Shown here: positions 16,316-26,908 of the stretch, one piece after another
How the letters are laid out: each line of letters opens with the position of its first letter
Numbering within the stretch: position 1 is the stretch's first letter
Assembly: GCA_024683935.1 (NCBI GenBank)
Contig: JAIKXV010000126.1
Span: forward strand, 1-61,837
Length of the DNA stretch: 61,837 bases
Direction of reading: 5' to 3'
From: Lachnospiraceae bacterium
GTDB lineage: Bacteria; Bacillota_A; Clostridia; Lachnospirales; Lachnospiraceae
Position numbers and translations under genes: made by a program
The notes under the pieces: model-generated
Databases searched by the model: none
Seen by the model: only the letters and a program-made list of their open reading frames with translations
Told to the model about the DNA's origin: nothing

Positions 16316-16939
16316 ATGGGAAAAGAATACAGATTTTACGGATGGCAGTCGGCAGATGTCCGTCCGGTTAATGAAGAGTATAAGTACATTAAGGATCCAA
16401 GGATTTTATACGATATCCTGTCAGAGATATGGTGCAGTGAAACTTGTGCTCCCCGGATGAGGGATGAATGGACGAAGGAGAATATGACTTTGGGCCAGTG
16501 TTCTATCACGGCGTTTCTGGTGCAGGATATTTTTGGCGGGAAAGTATACGGAATACCGAGATCCGGAGGAAATTTCCACTGCTACAATGTGGTGAATGGC
16601 TGCACCTTCGATCTGACAAGCGAGCAGTTCGGGGATGAAGTGCTTGTTTATGAGGATAATCCGGAGCAGTTCCGGGAAGAACATTTCAAAAAAGAAGAAA
16701 AACATGACAGATATTTATATCTGAAGGCGGAATTCGACAAGAAGGTAAAGAAACTCGTACTTATTACGCTTGTGGACTTAGCTGCCCGGGGAAGCATAGA
16801 AGCCGCTGAAAAGCTTGCGCTGGGCTATTATCATGGGGATTTTGGTGAAAGAAATCTGGAAAAGGCGAAAAAGTGGGGCTCCTATGCTGCGAAGCGCGGA
16901 AGTCAGGCGGCCGGAGAGCTTTTGTTGCTGATTAGATAA
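16316..16939 (+). CDS. YunG-like protein with C-terminal Sel1-like repeat
   Basis: 207 residues. The N-terminal part carries GQCSITAFLVQDIFGG, then GGNFHCYNVVNGCTFDLTSEQF, the Cys...His...Asp arrangement of YunG-type proteins, which resembles a papain-like triad (inference). The C-terminus has one Sel1-like repeat: AARGSIEAAEKLALGYYHG then NLEKAKKWGSYAAKRGS. Sel1 repeats mediate protein contacts. Substrate and role are unknown. Confidence 0.6.
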   Translation: MGKEYRFYGWQSADVRPVNEEYKYIKDPRILYDILSEIWCSETCAPRMRDEWTKENMTLGQCSITAFLVQDIFGGKVYGIPRSGGNFHCYNVVNGCTFDLTSEQFGDEVLVYEDNPEQFREEHFKKEEKHDRYLYLKAEFDKKVKKLVLITLVDLAARGSIEAAEKLALGYYHGDFGERNLEKAKKWGSYAAKRGSQAAGELLLLIR

Positions 16940-16970
16940 AAAATCACCGTATTTTTAGGCAATTATTACT

Positions 16971-16999
16971 GTTACATAATAAAAAGAACGTGATATAAT
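16971..16999 (+). promoter_or_regulatory. Extended -10 promoter before PilZ gene
   Basis: TGATATAAT (16991-16999) is an extended -10; GTTACA at 16971-16976 is a weak -35 at 17-bp spacing. It lies 48 bp before the PilZ start. Confidence 0.5.
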
Positions 17000-17046
17000 G
17001 CTATCCGTAAACGTTTTCTGCAACGCTGATCAGGAGAATTTGAGAG

Positions 17047-17415
17047 ATGGTCAACCAGAGATCCTATACCAGACTGGAAACTGATTTTTTTGCCAATCTA
17101 TATGAAAGCACGGAAAATAAAGAGATTCCGTGTAAGGTGCGGAATATTTCCGAGTGCGGTATATGTTTTGAAATCCCGAAGGACGCCCCTTATAAAAACC
17201 GGCTTCATAAGGGCGATGGTCTTTCATTTCACTTTGTGGATTCATTCAAAATGAACGATGAAATGGAAACTGATGTCATGTCTGAAAAGAGCATAATAAG
17301 GCATGTTACCGAAAAGAAAGACGGCAGCACACTGATAGGCTGCTATCTGAACAAAGAGAAGTTCAGACAGTACTTTCTCCGCAGACAGCTGCATGATCTG
17401 TATTACAGCGCATAA
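17047..17415 (+). CDS. PilZ-domain c-di-GMP receptor protein
   Basis: A 122-residue single PilZ domain. The c-di-GMP binding motifs are present: RSYTR near the N-terminus (RxxxR type) and NISECG (D/NxSxxG type). It would relay c-di-GMP levels to a partner protein. An EAL phosphodiesterase lies 260 bp downstream on the same strand and a diguanylate cyclase 8 kb upstream. The ATG follows AGGAG. Confidence 0.85.
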   Translation: MVNQRSYTRLETDFFANLYESTENKEIPCKVRNISECGICFEIPKDAPYKNRLHKGDGLSFHFVDSFKMNDEMETDVMSEKSIIRHVTEKKDGSTLIGCYLNKEKFRQYFLRRQLHDLYYSA

Positions 17416-17446
17416 GTTAGCAGCAGTTCATTACGGAAAGTGAGTT

Positions 17447-17635
17447 ATGGCAGATTATTTTGAACCCATGATCTTTATGTGCACGCCGGAGTATTCCAAC
17501 CCGCTTCCTGTGATTGTGAGGAATGCTCCGGGGCCGATTATTCTATGTTCTGAAGAGTCGATTTTTCCCTATATTAAGAGTATAATGCTTCTTTATCCTG
17601 GCTGTAAGACCGGCAAGAGCTTCAACCCTTCCTGA
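17447..17635 (+). CDS. Possible small protein, unknown
   Basis: 62 residues, between PilZ and EAL genes, with weak GGAAAG upstream of the ATG. Composition is plausible (MADYFEPMIFMCTPEY, then PLPVIVRNAPGP) but no family is recognised. It could be a real small protein or a fragment. Confidence rests only on position and start context. Confidence 0.3.
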   Translation: MADYFEPMIFMCTPEYSNPLPVIVRNAPGPIILCSEESIFPYIKSIMLLYPGCKTGKSFNPS

Positions 17636-17673
17636 AAGGCTGTGTGGAGTAAAGGCGGCGGAGAGAGTACAGT

Positions 17674-18381
17674 ATGATTTATTATGACCATTTGCCATTA
17701 AATGAGGATATTCTGAAAGCTCTTGGTGAGCTGTCTATTAATTATGTATTTCAGCCGATCTTCCTTTCGGATGGCAAAACAGTCTATGCCTGGGAAGCGC
17801 TTATGCGTCCGACCGAAATGACAGTGACGGAACTTATAGAGGAGTATACCAAAAAGGGCAAGCTGCATGTACTTGAGGTTGCAACGTTTTTTGGAGCCAT
17901 GCAGGCCTTTTTCCTGCGGGGGTATTCCCAGAGAGTTTCCATCAATTCATTTCCCTGTGACTGTATGGAGCAGGAAGAAGCAGATGCGTTCCTGGAGTAT
18001 TTCGGTGAAGAGATCCGGGGAAGAATGATCATTGAGAACCTTGAATATCCGTATTTTTCACAGGAACACTGGGAGGAAAAGAACAGATCTGTCAGATACA
18101 TGGATAATCTTTTGGCAGTGGATGATTTCGGGAGCGGCATCAACGATTTTGAACGGGTTGATATAATGTCGCCGCATATGGTTAAGCTGGATAGAGAACT
18201 GATATCCGGAATAGATCATATAAAGGAAAAACAGGATAATGTAAGAGATCTTGTTCTTGAGTTTCACGCCAAGGGGATAGAGGTAGTGGCGGAAGGAATA
18301 GAAGAAAAAGAAGAATTCGAATACCTTGTTGGCCTGGGCATTGATTACTATCAGGGATATTATTTCGCCCGTCCGGCGTGA
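17674..18381 (+). CDS. EAL-domain c-di-GMP phosphodiesterase
   Basis: A 235-residue stand-alone EAL domain. All main catalytic motifs are visible: WEALMRP, IENLEYP, AVDDFGSG, KLDREL, VVAEGIEE and YYQGYYFARP. It should hydrolyse c-di-GMP to pGpG. The domain is slightly short for the family and has no sensory domain, so it may be controlled by a partner or by expression. It lies downstream of the PilZ gene. Confidence 0.9.
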   Translation: MIYYDHLPLNEDILKALGELSINYVFQPIFLSDGKTVYAWEALMRPTEMTVTELIEEYTKKGKLHVLEVATFFGAMQAFFLRGYSQRVSINSFPCDCMEQEEADAFLEYFGEEIRGRMIIENLEYPYFSQEHWEEKNRSVRYMDNLLAVDDFGSGINDFERVDIMSPHMVKLDRELISGIDHIKEKQDNVRDLVLEFHAKGIEVVAEGIEEKEEFEYLVGLGIDYYQGYYFARPA

Positions 18382-18426
18382 TAAGCCTGTAGCATATTTA
18401 TCAAGTGTGTGATATTATGATTGTGG

Positions 18427-18461
18427 GGCGCACGATGTCCAGTGGACATCGGTTTTGCGCC
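18427..18461. repeat. Large palindromic repeat-like hairpin
   Basis: Outer arms GGCGCA/TGCGCC and inner arms CGATGTCCA/TGGACATCG form a nearly continuous stem with a four-base bulge. It is followed by GTAGCGAAGCGGAGACCGC. No T-run follows, so it is not a typical terminator. It looks like an interspersed repeat unit; only one copy is in this window. Confidence 0.5.
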
Positions 18462-18558
18462 GACCGTAGCGAAGCGGAGACCGCGTAGCACGGAACAATC
18501 CGTATTTAATCAAAATGTGACTTTTGGCGTCCGAATCATGTAAGGAGAAATTAATCTG

Positions 18559-19167
18559 ATGGCTGACAAGAAGAAAGAATATACGGCAGAGCAGAAAGAA
18601 GCAGTTCTGAAGCGTGTAAAGGAACTTGAAAATGTAAAGAAGGCTGCAGAGGAGGCCGGCATTCCCTGGCAGCTGGTTTCCATGTGGAGGAAGGAAGCGG
18701 ATCCTTCGGCAACCAAGGCTGCTCAGAAAGCAAAGAGGGATGCAGCCAAGGCAAATAAGTCAAAGAACAGCAAGAGTACCAAGACAAAGGCTGCTACAAA
18801 GAAGAACGACAGCAAGACAAAGGCTGATTCAAAGAAGAATGTAAGCAAGTCAAAGACCGCAGCAAAGAGTGCCGCTAAGGCTGCTGCAAAGAAAGCTGCC
18901 AAGACAACCTCAGCTAAGAAGAACGTGAATACCAAGGCTTCAAAACCGGCAGCTCAGAACAAGAGTACAGCAGCTAAGAAGACGGCTGCTGCATCAAAGA
19001 GCGCAACCGTAAGCAAGGCAAATAAAACGAAGGCGCCGGAAGTCAGTGTCAAGAAGGATGTTCCTGCATCCAAGCTTCAGATAGAGAATGCTGTATTAAG
19101 AACAGAAAACAGTGAGCTGAAGAAGCAGGTAGCCAGGCTCCAGAAAGCTGTACGCGAACTGATGTAA
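18559..19167 (+). CDS. Histone-H1-like Lys/Ala-rich protein with N-terminal HTH and C-terminal coiled coil
   Basis: 202 residues in three parts. Residues 1-50 (YTAEQKEAVLKRVKELEN, then AAEEAGIPWQLVSMWRKE) resemble the helix-turn-helix of IS3-type OrfA. Residues 50-165 are almost only Lys, Ala, Ser and Thr, in KKAAKTTSAKK-like runs resembling histone H1 or HctA tails. Residues 170-202 form a short leucine-zipper-like heptad segment (LQIENAVLRTENSELKKQV). It probably binds and compacts DNA and dimerises. The low-complexity DNA is coding. It is not a transposase. Confidence 0.7.
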   Translation: MADKKKEYTAEQKEAVLKRVKELENVKKAAEEAGIPWQLVSMWRKEADPSATKAAQKAKRDAAKANKSKNSKSTKTKAATKKNDSKTKADSKKNVSKSKTAAKSAAKAAAKKAAKTTSAKKNVNTKASKPAAQNKSTAAKKTAAASKSATVSKANKTKAPEVSVKKDVPASKLQIENAVLRTENSELKKQVARLQKAVRELM

Positions 19168-19202
19168 GGTTCACGAAGCACACAATAATTCTTTGCAAAA
19201 TA

Positions 19203-19236
19203 TCCCGGAGGGCTGAATACTTCAGCTCTGCCGGGA
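19203..19236 (+). terminator. Hairpin after H1-like gene
   Basis: TCCCGG...CCGGGA with inner AGGGCTGAA/TTCAGCTCT pairing makes a long stem. The tail (ttgattat) is only moderately T-rich, so it may be a weak intrinsic terminator. Confidence 0.5.
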
Positions 19237-19279
19237 TTGATTATACCAGTAAAAACGGGATCGTTTTGAGGTGCGGTAT

Positions 19280-20416
19280 ATGTAAAAAAGGGGAAAGCAG
19301 ATTATTTTAGTGTTATTTATGACAGCGGCAGTGCTTGCAAGTACTGCCTGTTCGTCAGCAACTTCTGCTGCTGTTCAGAATGGGAATGAACATGCAGGTG
19401 ATCCGGAAGCTGCCGCCGGGGTTGATAATAATGAAAAGCCTGACTCCATGGGATCTGTTAATCCGGTGCACAGCGCGGTGGACTTCAATCGCAAACTGGA
19501 TTCGTATGAGCCGCTGAAGGATCATTATAATTTTTATTTCACATATAAAACCGTACATCCATGGTGGGATGCGGTTGCACTTGGAATGGAAGAAGCCCAG
19601 AGACAATATCTGGATAAGGGAATAGTTATTACATACGAGTACATGGCACCGAACGGAGCTTCTGCGAATGACCAGACAAAAAAACTGCTTGCAGCTTCGC
19701 AGAAGGATTATGATGTGATCGGCGTAGACGTTGCGGATGAGAAAGTCATTTCTCCGCTGCTGGATGAGATGGTGGATTCATGAACGAAAGTCATGACCTT
19801 TTCAAGCTCTGATGCTGCTGAAGGATGCAAGAGACTTGCCTATGTCGGTAACACCCATAACTACCGGGATGGCGTGGATCTGACGGAAGCGCTCTGTAAA
19901 AAGCTGGGATACAAGGGGAAGATCGCAATACTTGTGGGAAATGTTGGTGCGCCCTGCCATGAAGACCGTGCAAGAGGAGCAAGGGATACCATAGCGAAAT
20001 ATGGCGACATGGAGATCGTTGCCACAGAGTATGATATGGATTCAGTAAATCTTGCCCATGATCTGACTTTGCGGATCCTGAAGGATCACCCTGATCTTGA
20101 TGGGATAGTGTGCTGCAACATGAGTAATCCTGTCGGAGCTGCCAGAGCAGTTACGGAAACGAAGAGCGATACTGTCATAGTGGGAATGGATCACGATGAG
20201 GAAGCCCTGCGTTATTTAAACGAAGGCGTGATATATTGCCTCGGCGTACAGGACTGTTATTCTATCGGCTTTGATACGATACAGACTGCCGTTAAAATAG
20301 CGGATGGCAATCTTGCCGGCGAGACATTCCCGGAAAAAACTGATGAGATCACCACAGTCATCTATCAAAAGGACGCAGCTTTGATGCTTGAGCTGTTGTA
20401 TGGTGATATCGCATGA
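19280..20416 (+). pseudogene. Sugar-binding lipoprotein (periplasmic-binding-protein family), two nonsense mutations
   Basis: ATG 19280 follows GAGGTG, but codon 2 is TAA (Lys AAA expected). The frame then reads as a lipoprotein signal peptide ending VLASTAC. After a normal first lobe (FYFTYKTVHPWWDAVALGMEE, then YDVIGVDVADE) an in-frame TGA at 19781-19783 replaces an expected Gly codon (MVDS-stop-TKVMTFSSSDA). The same frame continues to 20416 with the second lobe (KIAILVGNVG, GIVCCNMSN, VIVGMDHDEEALRYL). It resembles ribose/galactose-type binding proteins. With two independent stops it is unlikely to be functional. Confidence 0.8.
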
Positions 20417-21175
20417 GACAGGAAAAGAAGATAACAAATAAAACATTTGTTTTGACAGCCGTCATAGGCAGCCTGCTTATCATGGCAATACTGACGGTAA
20501 ATACGATAAAGGTTTCAAGACAGACAGCTGTAGCAACGGATGAAGCGGTGTCCGCTGTCAGCCAGTTTTATCTTGAAGCTATGGCAGACCGTCGTGCAAA
20601 GACCATCACAAACCTGATCGGCAACAGCTTTGATAAAATGGGTCAGGCTGTTACCTACATTGCGGATCAGAATGTGGAGACACAGGAAGAATTACGGGAC
20701 AAGATCGGAACGGTTGAAGCCCTGCTGGGACTTAACCAATTTGCCCTGGTGGATGAAGACAATATCGTTTACACACAATACACGACCTATACCGGCAGTA
20801 GTGGTATGTGATATCAACGGGCTTAAACATATAAACGATACCCAGGGCCATGCGGCCGGAGACCAGCTGATAAAGGATGCGTGTTCATTGCTCTGCGAGC
20901 AGTTCACCCGCGGAACCGTATACAGGATAGGCGGTGATGAGTTTGTGATCATCCTTCAGGGGAAAGGCTTCGATACGATGCAGGAAGCAGTTGACGGGAT
21001 GAACCATACGGCCGAGGCAAATATCGGCAAGGACGCCGTGGTAGTAGCTATCGGCTACTCTGTCCTGGAACAGGATGACCGGCAGCTTCGCGATGTCTTT
21101 GAAAGAGCAGACCAGATGATGTATGAGCGAAAGAAAGAGCTGAAAGACATGGGTGCAGTATCCAGACCGGTTTGA
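20413..21175 (+). pseudogene. Membrane diguanylate cyclase, internally deleted
   Basis: From 20413 a frame encodes an N-terminal transmembrane helix (FVLTAVIGSLLIMAIL) and part of an extracytoplasmic sensor domain, ending at TGA 20809-20811. Overlapping it in another frame is the second half of a GGDEF domain: VVCDINGLKHINDTQGH, GGDEFVIILQG, then ERADQMMYERKKEL. The rest of the sensor, the second helix and the DxLTGxxNR start of GGDEF are missing. A large deletion with a frameshift explains this. Its ATG overlaps the stop of the preceding binding-protein remnant, so the pair once formed a ligand-sensing cyclase operon. Confidence 0.8.
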
Positions 21176-21251
21176 TCCCTGTTGATCAGAGAAAAATATC
21201 GCCTCTTGACTAATGAACGAATAGGTAGTAACTTTTTATTGTTAAGGCAAT

Positions 21252-21290
21252 GGCGCCCTGAAAGTTTTTTCAGGGTGCCTTTCTTTATTT
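21252..21290 (+). terminator. Intrinsic terminator upstream of dapF
   Basis: GGCGCCCTGAAA pairs with TTTCAGGGTGCC (one bulge) and is followed by a T-rich tail. It isolates the dapF operon from the decayed cyclase. Confidence 0.75.
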
Positions 21291-21315
21291 TCTGAAAGAA
21301 CAAAAAGGAGATATT

Positions 21316-22191
21316 ATGCGCTTTACAAAAATGCAGGGCTGCGGAAATGATTATATCTATATCGACGGGAGCAGGGAGAAAGCCGAAAACAAGGCAGAAC
21401 TCGCCAGGGTTTTCAGCGACCGGCATTTCGGAATAGGTGGTGACGGGGTGATTTTTATCAACCCTTCTGAAAAAGCGGATTTTGAAATGGAGATGTACAA
21501 CGCGGACGGCTCCCGGGGACGCATGTGCGGAAACGGTATACGCTGTGTGGCAAAGTACGTCTATGATAAAGGTCTTACCGATAAGAATCCCCTTACAATA
21601 GAGAGCTTTGGCGCTGTAAAAACCCTCTTCCTCACACTGAAGGACGGAAAGGTGGATAAGGTGCGGGTTGACATGGGAGAACCGATACTGAAGGCATCCC
21701 TTGTACCTGTCCTGACCGAAAACACCGAAGGCAGCACGGATACGGAAGAGAGGCTTATTGATACACCCTTAAAAGTAAATGGTGAGATAAACCATATTAC
21801 CGCGGTTTCCATGGGAAATCCCCATGCCGTGGTATATGTGGACGATCCGGGAAAGATCCGTATAGAGGATGTCGGACCGCATTATGAACACCATCCGGCC
21901 TTTCCCGAGGGAGTGAATACTGAGTTCATCAGGGTGGTCGACAGGAGTACACTGGAAATGCGTGTATGGGAAAGAGGCAGCGGAGAGACTTTTGCCTGCG
22001 GAACAGGAGCCTGCGCTGCTGCCGTAGCTTCGGTATTAAATGGAAAAACTGACCGCAAGGTAACGGTTCACCTGCTTGGAGGAGATCTCCTGATCGAATG
22101 GGACGAATCCGATAACCACGTTTATATGACCGGTCCCGCAGTAACTGTCTTTGAAGGCGAGGCAGAGTGGGATGACAGAAAGGAGTCTTGA
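21316..22191 (+). CDS. dapF: Diaminopimelate epimerase
   Basis: A 291-residue enzyme converting LL- to meso-diaminopimelate for lysine and peptidoglycan. Both catalytic cysteines are seen in [10 protein letters not shown] and [12 protein letters not shown], and [12 protein letters not shown] is the standard N-terminus. AAAAGGAG precedes the ATG. dapL follows immediately, so the two steps of the aminotransferase pathway are coupled. Confidence 0.96.
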   Translation: MRFTKMQGCGNDYIYIDGSREKAENKAELARVFSDRHFGIGGDGVIFINPSEKADFEMEMYNADGSRGRMCGNGIRCVAKYVYDKGLTDKNPLTIESFGAVKTLFLTLKDGKVDKVRVDMGEPILKASLVPVLTENTEGSTDTEERLIDTPLKVNGEINHITAVSMGNPHAVVYVDDPGKIRIEDVGPHYEHHPAFPEGVNTEFIRVVDRSTLEMRVWERGSGETFACGTGACAAAVASVLNGKTDRKVTVHLLGGDLLIEWDESDNHVYMTGPAVTVFEGEAEWDDRKES

Positions 22192-22196
22192 ATACA

Positions 22197-23411
22197 ATGG
22201 CAAGGATCAATGAGAACTATCTGAAGCTTCCCGGAAGCTACCTTTTTTCCACTATAGGAAAAAAGGTCAGGGAATATGAGGCGGCCCACCCGGAAAAGAA
22301 GGTGATACGTCTTGGAATCGGAGATGTGACACAGCCCCTCTCTCCGGAAGTCATCAAAGCTCTTCATTCAGCTGTGGATGAGATGGGCAATGCTGAAACC
22401 TTCAGGGGATATGCTCCCGATCTCGGCTATGCTTTTCTAAGGGACGTAATAGCAGAAAAGGATTACAAAGCCCGCGGCTGTGATATCGAAAGTGATGAGA
22501 TCTTTATTTCCGACGGGGCAAAGTGTGACTGCGGAAATATCCAGGAGGTCTTCAGTACCGATAACATTGTGGCGGTATGCGATCCGGTGTATCCGGTTTA
22601 TGTGGATTCCAATGTGATGGCCGGCCGCACCGGTGAATATGATAAGGACAGGGAGCTCTTTAACGGAGTGGTCTACATGCCCTGCACTGCCGACACGGGA
22701 TTTATGCCTGAGCTTCCGAAGGAAAAGGCGGATCTTATTTATCTCTGTTTCCCGAACAATCCCACAGGAGCGGTGATCACAAAGGAAAAGCTTCAGGAAT
22801 GGGTAGATTACGCCAATAAGAACGGATCCGTGATACTTTACGATTCAGCTTATGAAGCCTATATTTCCGAACCCGGTATACCCCACAGTATTTATGAATG
22901 TGACGGAGCAAAAACCTGTGCCATCGAATTCAGGTCATTTTCAAAGACCGCGGGCTTTACAGGATTAAGGCTCGGATATACAGTAGTACCAAAGGAATTA
23001 AATGTAGGCGGTACCGCTGTTCGCGATCTCTGGGCAAGAAGGCATGGAACAAAATACAATGGTGCCCCTTACATCGTACAGAGAGCAGGCGAAGCGGTAT
23101 ATTCAGAAAAGGGACGTAAAGAGATCGAAGGACAGATCGGCCGTTATATGGAAAATGCCAGGATCATTTATGACGGTCTTAAGGAAGCAGGCTTTGAAGT
23201 ATCCGGAGGCGTAAACGCCCCCTATATCTGGTTAAAAACTCCGGACAAGATGACAAGCTGGGAATTCTTTGATCTACTTCTGGATAAGGCTAATGTTGTG
23301 GGAACTCCGGGCTCAGGTTTCGGACCCCACGGAGAACATTACTTCCGGCTGACGGCTTTCGGGAACAGGGAAAATACAGTTGAAGCGGTTGAAAGAATTA
23401 AAATACTTTGA
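22197..23411 (+). CDS. dapL: LL-diaminopimelate aminotransferase
   Basis: About 404 residues, PLP-dependent class I/II fold. It makes LL-diaminopimelate directly from tetrahydrodipicolinate. The start [22 protein letters not shown] sequence is characteristic of DapL, and [17 protein letters not shown] holds the PLP lysine. ATG 22197 was preferred over TTG 22188 by family alignment, with AGGAG 11 bases upstream. It follows dapF by five bases. Confidence 0.95.
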   Translation: MARINENYLKLPGSYLFSTIGKKVREYEAAHPEKKVIRLGIGDVTQPLSPEVIKALHSAVDEMGNAETFRGYAPDLGYAFLRDVIAEKDYKARGCDIESDEIFISDGAKCDCGNIQEVFSTDNIVAVCDPVYPVYVDSNVMAGRTGEYDKDRELFNGVVYMPCTADTGFMPELPKEKADLIYLCFPNNPTGAVITKEKLQEWVDYANKNGSVILYDSAYEAYISEPGIPHSIYECDGAKTCAIEFRSFSKTAGFTGLRLGYTVVPKELNVGGTAVRDLWARRHGTKYNGAPYIVQRAGEAVYSEKGRKEIEGQIGRYMENARIIYDGLKEAGFEVSGGVNAPYIWLKTPDKMTSWEFFDLLLDKANVVGTPGSGFGPHGEHYFRLTAFGNRENTVEAVERIKIL

Positions 23412-23480
23412 CCGGGAAACGGAAAAAGGATTCTTCGGGCAGAGCCCTCAGAATGACATAAACAGAGTGGAGGGAAGTAA

Positions 23481-25073
<1,593 letters not shown>

Positions 25074-25122
25074 AGGGAGCCATGACGGCACTTCAGCATA
25101 TAAATCATTGAAAGGACAGAAT

Positions 25123-26295
25123 ATGAATTACAGCGTTGATGAAGTAATGAAATACTTTGAGGAAGAGGATGTGAGGTTTATCCGCCTTGCCTTCCGGGAC
25201 GCCTACGGAGTACAGAAGAATATCTCCGTGACTCCGGGAGAGGTGAAAAAGGCGTTTGAAGACGGAGCTCCGATCAATGCCAGGGTGATACCCGGCTTTG
25301 AGGACTGCCCCTTTGCGTCTCTCTATCTGAAGCCCGACCCCGATACCATGGCGATACTTCCCTGGAGGCCTGACAGCGGAAGGGTTCTCCGTATGTTCTG
25401 CGATATCTATACGCCTGAAGGAGAAATATACACTTCCGACACCCGGGCGATATTGAGGCAGGCAGTAAAGGAAGCCGATGAAGCCGGCATCAAATTCCGT
25501 TTCGGAACGGAGACGGAGTTCTACCTCTTTATGAAGGATGACGAGGGAAATCCCACAAATATACCCTATGACAATGCGGGATACATGGATATCGCTCCAC
25601 TCGACAAATGTGAAAATGTCAGAAGAGAGATTTCTCTTACCATCGAACAGATGGGGCTTACTCCCGAAAGATCCCACCACGAAAGAGGACCGGGACAGAA
25701 TGAGATAGATTTCCATTACGCAAGGCCTTTAAAGGCCGCTGATCAGATGACCACCTTCAAGATGGTTGTCAGCACCATTGCCGATCTCTACGGACTGGTT
25801 GCAGACTTTTCACCGAGACCCCTGCCGGATCAGCCCGGAAACGGCTACCATATAATGATCTACGCCGAGAACAAAGCCGGTGATGACGTGATAAAGTATG
25901 CGGCCGCCGGCATAATAGAAAAGATACGGGACATCACCATCTTCCTGAATCCCACGGACGGTTCCTATGCGAGGCTCGGTAACAACACCGCACCTGACAA
26001 GGTAAACTGGTCCAGCGCCCGCGAATCCGAGATGATGCATATTGAAACATACAAGGGACGGACCAGGGTGGAACTGCGTTCCCCCGATGCATCAGGCAAT
26101 CCCTATCTCGTATATGCCCTTCTGATCCGGGCCGGACTGCAGGGAATAAAGAACAGGACGGAACTTCCCGCAGAGATGGAAAACGAGGCAATGCTCCTGC
26201 CCGGATCCCGCCGCGAGGCAGCAGGTCTTGCAGCAAAGAGCAGCTTTGTAAAAAGCATCGTCCCGGATGGCATTATAAAGGTATACACAAGATAA
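25123..26295 (+). CDS. Glutamine synthetase family protein
   Basis: 390 residues. It has GS active-site motifs: GTETEFYLF, HHERGPGQNEID, GNGYHIMIY and RVELRSPDASGNPYL. It is shorter than type I GS (about 440 residues), mainly by loss of C-terminal sequence, including the region with the adenylylation tyrosine. Start ATG 25123 follows AAGGA; TTG 25108 is less likely. An ANTAR regulator follows 19 bp downstream, a common GS partner in Clostridia. It may be a true GS or a gamma-glutamyl-amine ligase. Confidence 0.85.
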   Translation: MNYSVDEVMKYFEEEDVRFIRLAFRDAYGVQKNISVTPGEVKKAFEDGAPINARVIPGFEDCPFASLYLKPDPDTMAILPWRPDSGRVLRMFCDIYTPEGEIYTSDTRAILRQAVKEADEAGIKFRFGTETEFYLFMKDDEGNPTNIPYDNAGYMDIAPLDKCENVRREISLTIEQMGLTPERSHHERGPGQNEIDFHYARPLKAADQMTTFKMVVSTIADLYGLVADFSPRPLPDQPGNGYHIMIYAENKAGDDVIKYAAAGIIEKIRDITIFLNPTDGSYARLGNNTAPDKVNWSSARESEMMHIETYKGRTRVELRSPDASGNPYLVYALLIRAGLQGIKNRTELPAEMENEAMLLPGSRREAAGLAAKSSFVKSIVPDGIIKVYTR

Positions 26296-26314
26296 GCATT
26301 AAGGACAGTATTTT

Positions 26315-26893
26315 ATGCCGAAGCAGAATGATATATTTCATTCCATATTGATCGTATCCGCATCGCCGCAGTTTGATCAGGTCGTGAAGAAATCCCTCTC
26401 GGGTTTCAGTGTCATTGACCAGAGGAAAAGTGCGGCTATGGCACGTCGCTGCATTTTAGAGAGATATTACGATATCATAGTTGTCAATTCTCCCCTTCCG
26501 GATGAGACCGGAGAGGGCTTTGCCCTTGATATCACTCAGAAATGCAACGCTTCCGTACTCCTCGTCACACCCCAGGACTCATTTGAAAATGCAAGGGAAC
26601 GGGTTACGGAGCACGGTATCCTTACGCTGCCCAAACCCCTGCCGCGGCAGAGATTTGACAGGGCATTAAAATTCCTTATCGCTGCCCGTAACAGGATACA
26701 TGAACTTGAAAAGAAAAACCGCCAGCTGGAAGAAAAGATGGAAGAGATGAGGCTTGTTACCAAGGCCAAGTTCTTCCTGATCGAGAATGAAAGCATGACA
26801 GAAGATGATGCCCACAGGATGATCGGCAAGATGGCGATGGATAACGGCATCTCCCGCGGCGCCGCAGCCCGCAGGATTCTGGATGATGCCTGA
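26315..26893 (+). CDS. ANTAR-domain RNA-binding antiterminator with pseudo-receiver
   Basis: 192 residues. The N-terminal receiver-like fold (SILIVSASPQF, then YYDIIVVNSPLPDE) lacks the acidic pocket and has Asn in place of the phosphoacceptor Asp, so it is probably not phosphorylated. A coiled coil (HELEKKNRQLEEKMEEM) leads to a C-terminal ANTAR domain (MTEDDAHRMIGKMAMDNG, then AARRILDD). ANTAR proteins bind paired hexaloop RNA hairpins to prevent termination. Adjacency to glutamine synthetase suggests nitrogen control. Confidence 0.88.
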   Translation: MPKQNDIFHSILIVSASPQFDQVVKKSLSGFSVIDQRKSAAMARRCILERYYDIIVVNSPLPDETGEGFALDITQKCNASVLLVTPQDSFENARERVTEHGILTLPKPLPRQRFDRALKFLIAARNRIHELEKKNRQLEEKMEEMRLVTKAKFFLIENESMTEDDAHRMIGKMAMDNGISRGAAARRILDDA

Positions 26894-26908
26894 TATCAAT
26901 CTATAAAA

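Noticed and set aside
18723..18935. Antisense hydrophobic frame opposite the H1-like gene
   Set aside because: Leu/Phe/Ala-rich antisense translation is the expected shadow of Lys/Ala-rich coding DNA.
18700..19000. Low-complexity stretch as a DNA repeat array
   Set aside because: The repetition follows codon structure of Lys/Ala/Ser/Thr residues in an intact frame, with no regular unit length.
19781..19783. TGA as a recoded codon (selenocysteine or Gly)
   Set aside because: No selenocysteine-type structure was seen, a Gly is expected there, and a second stop (TAA) occurs at codon 2, so decay is simpler.
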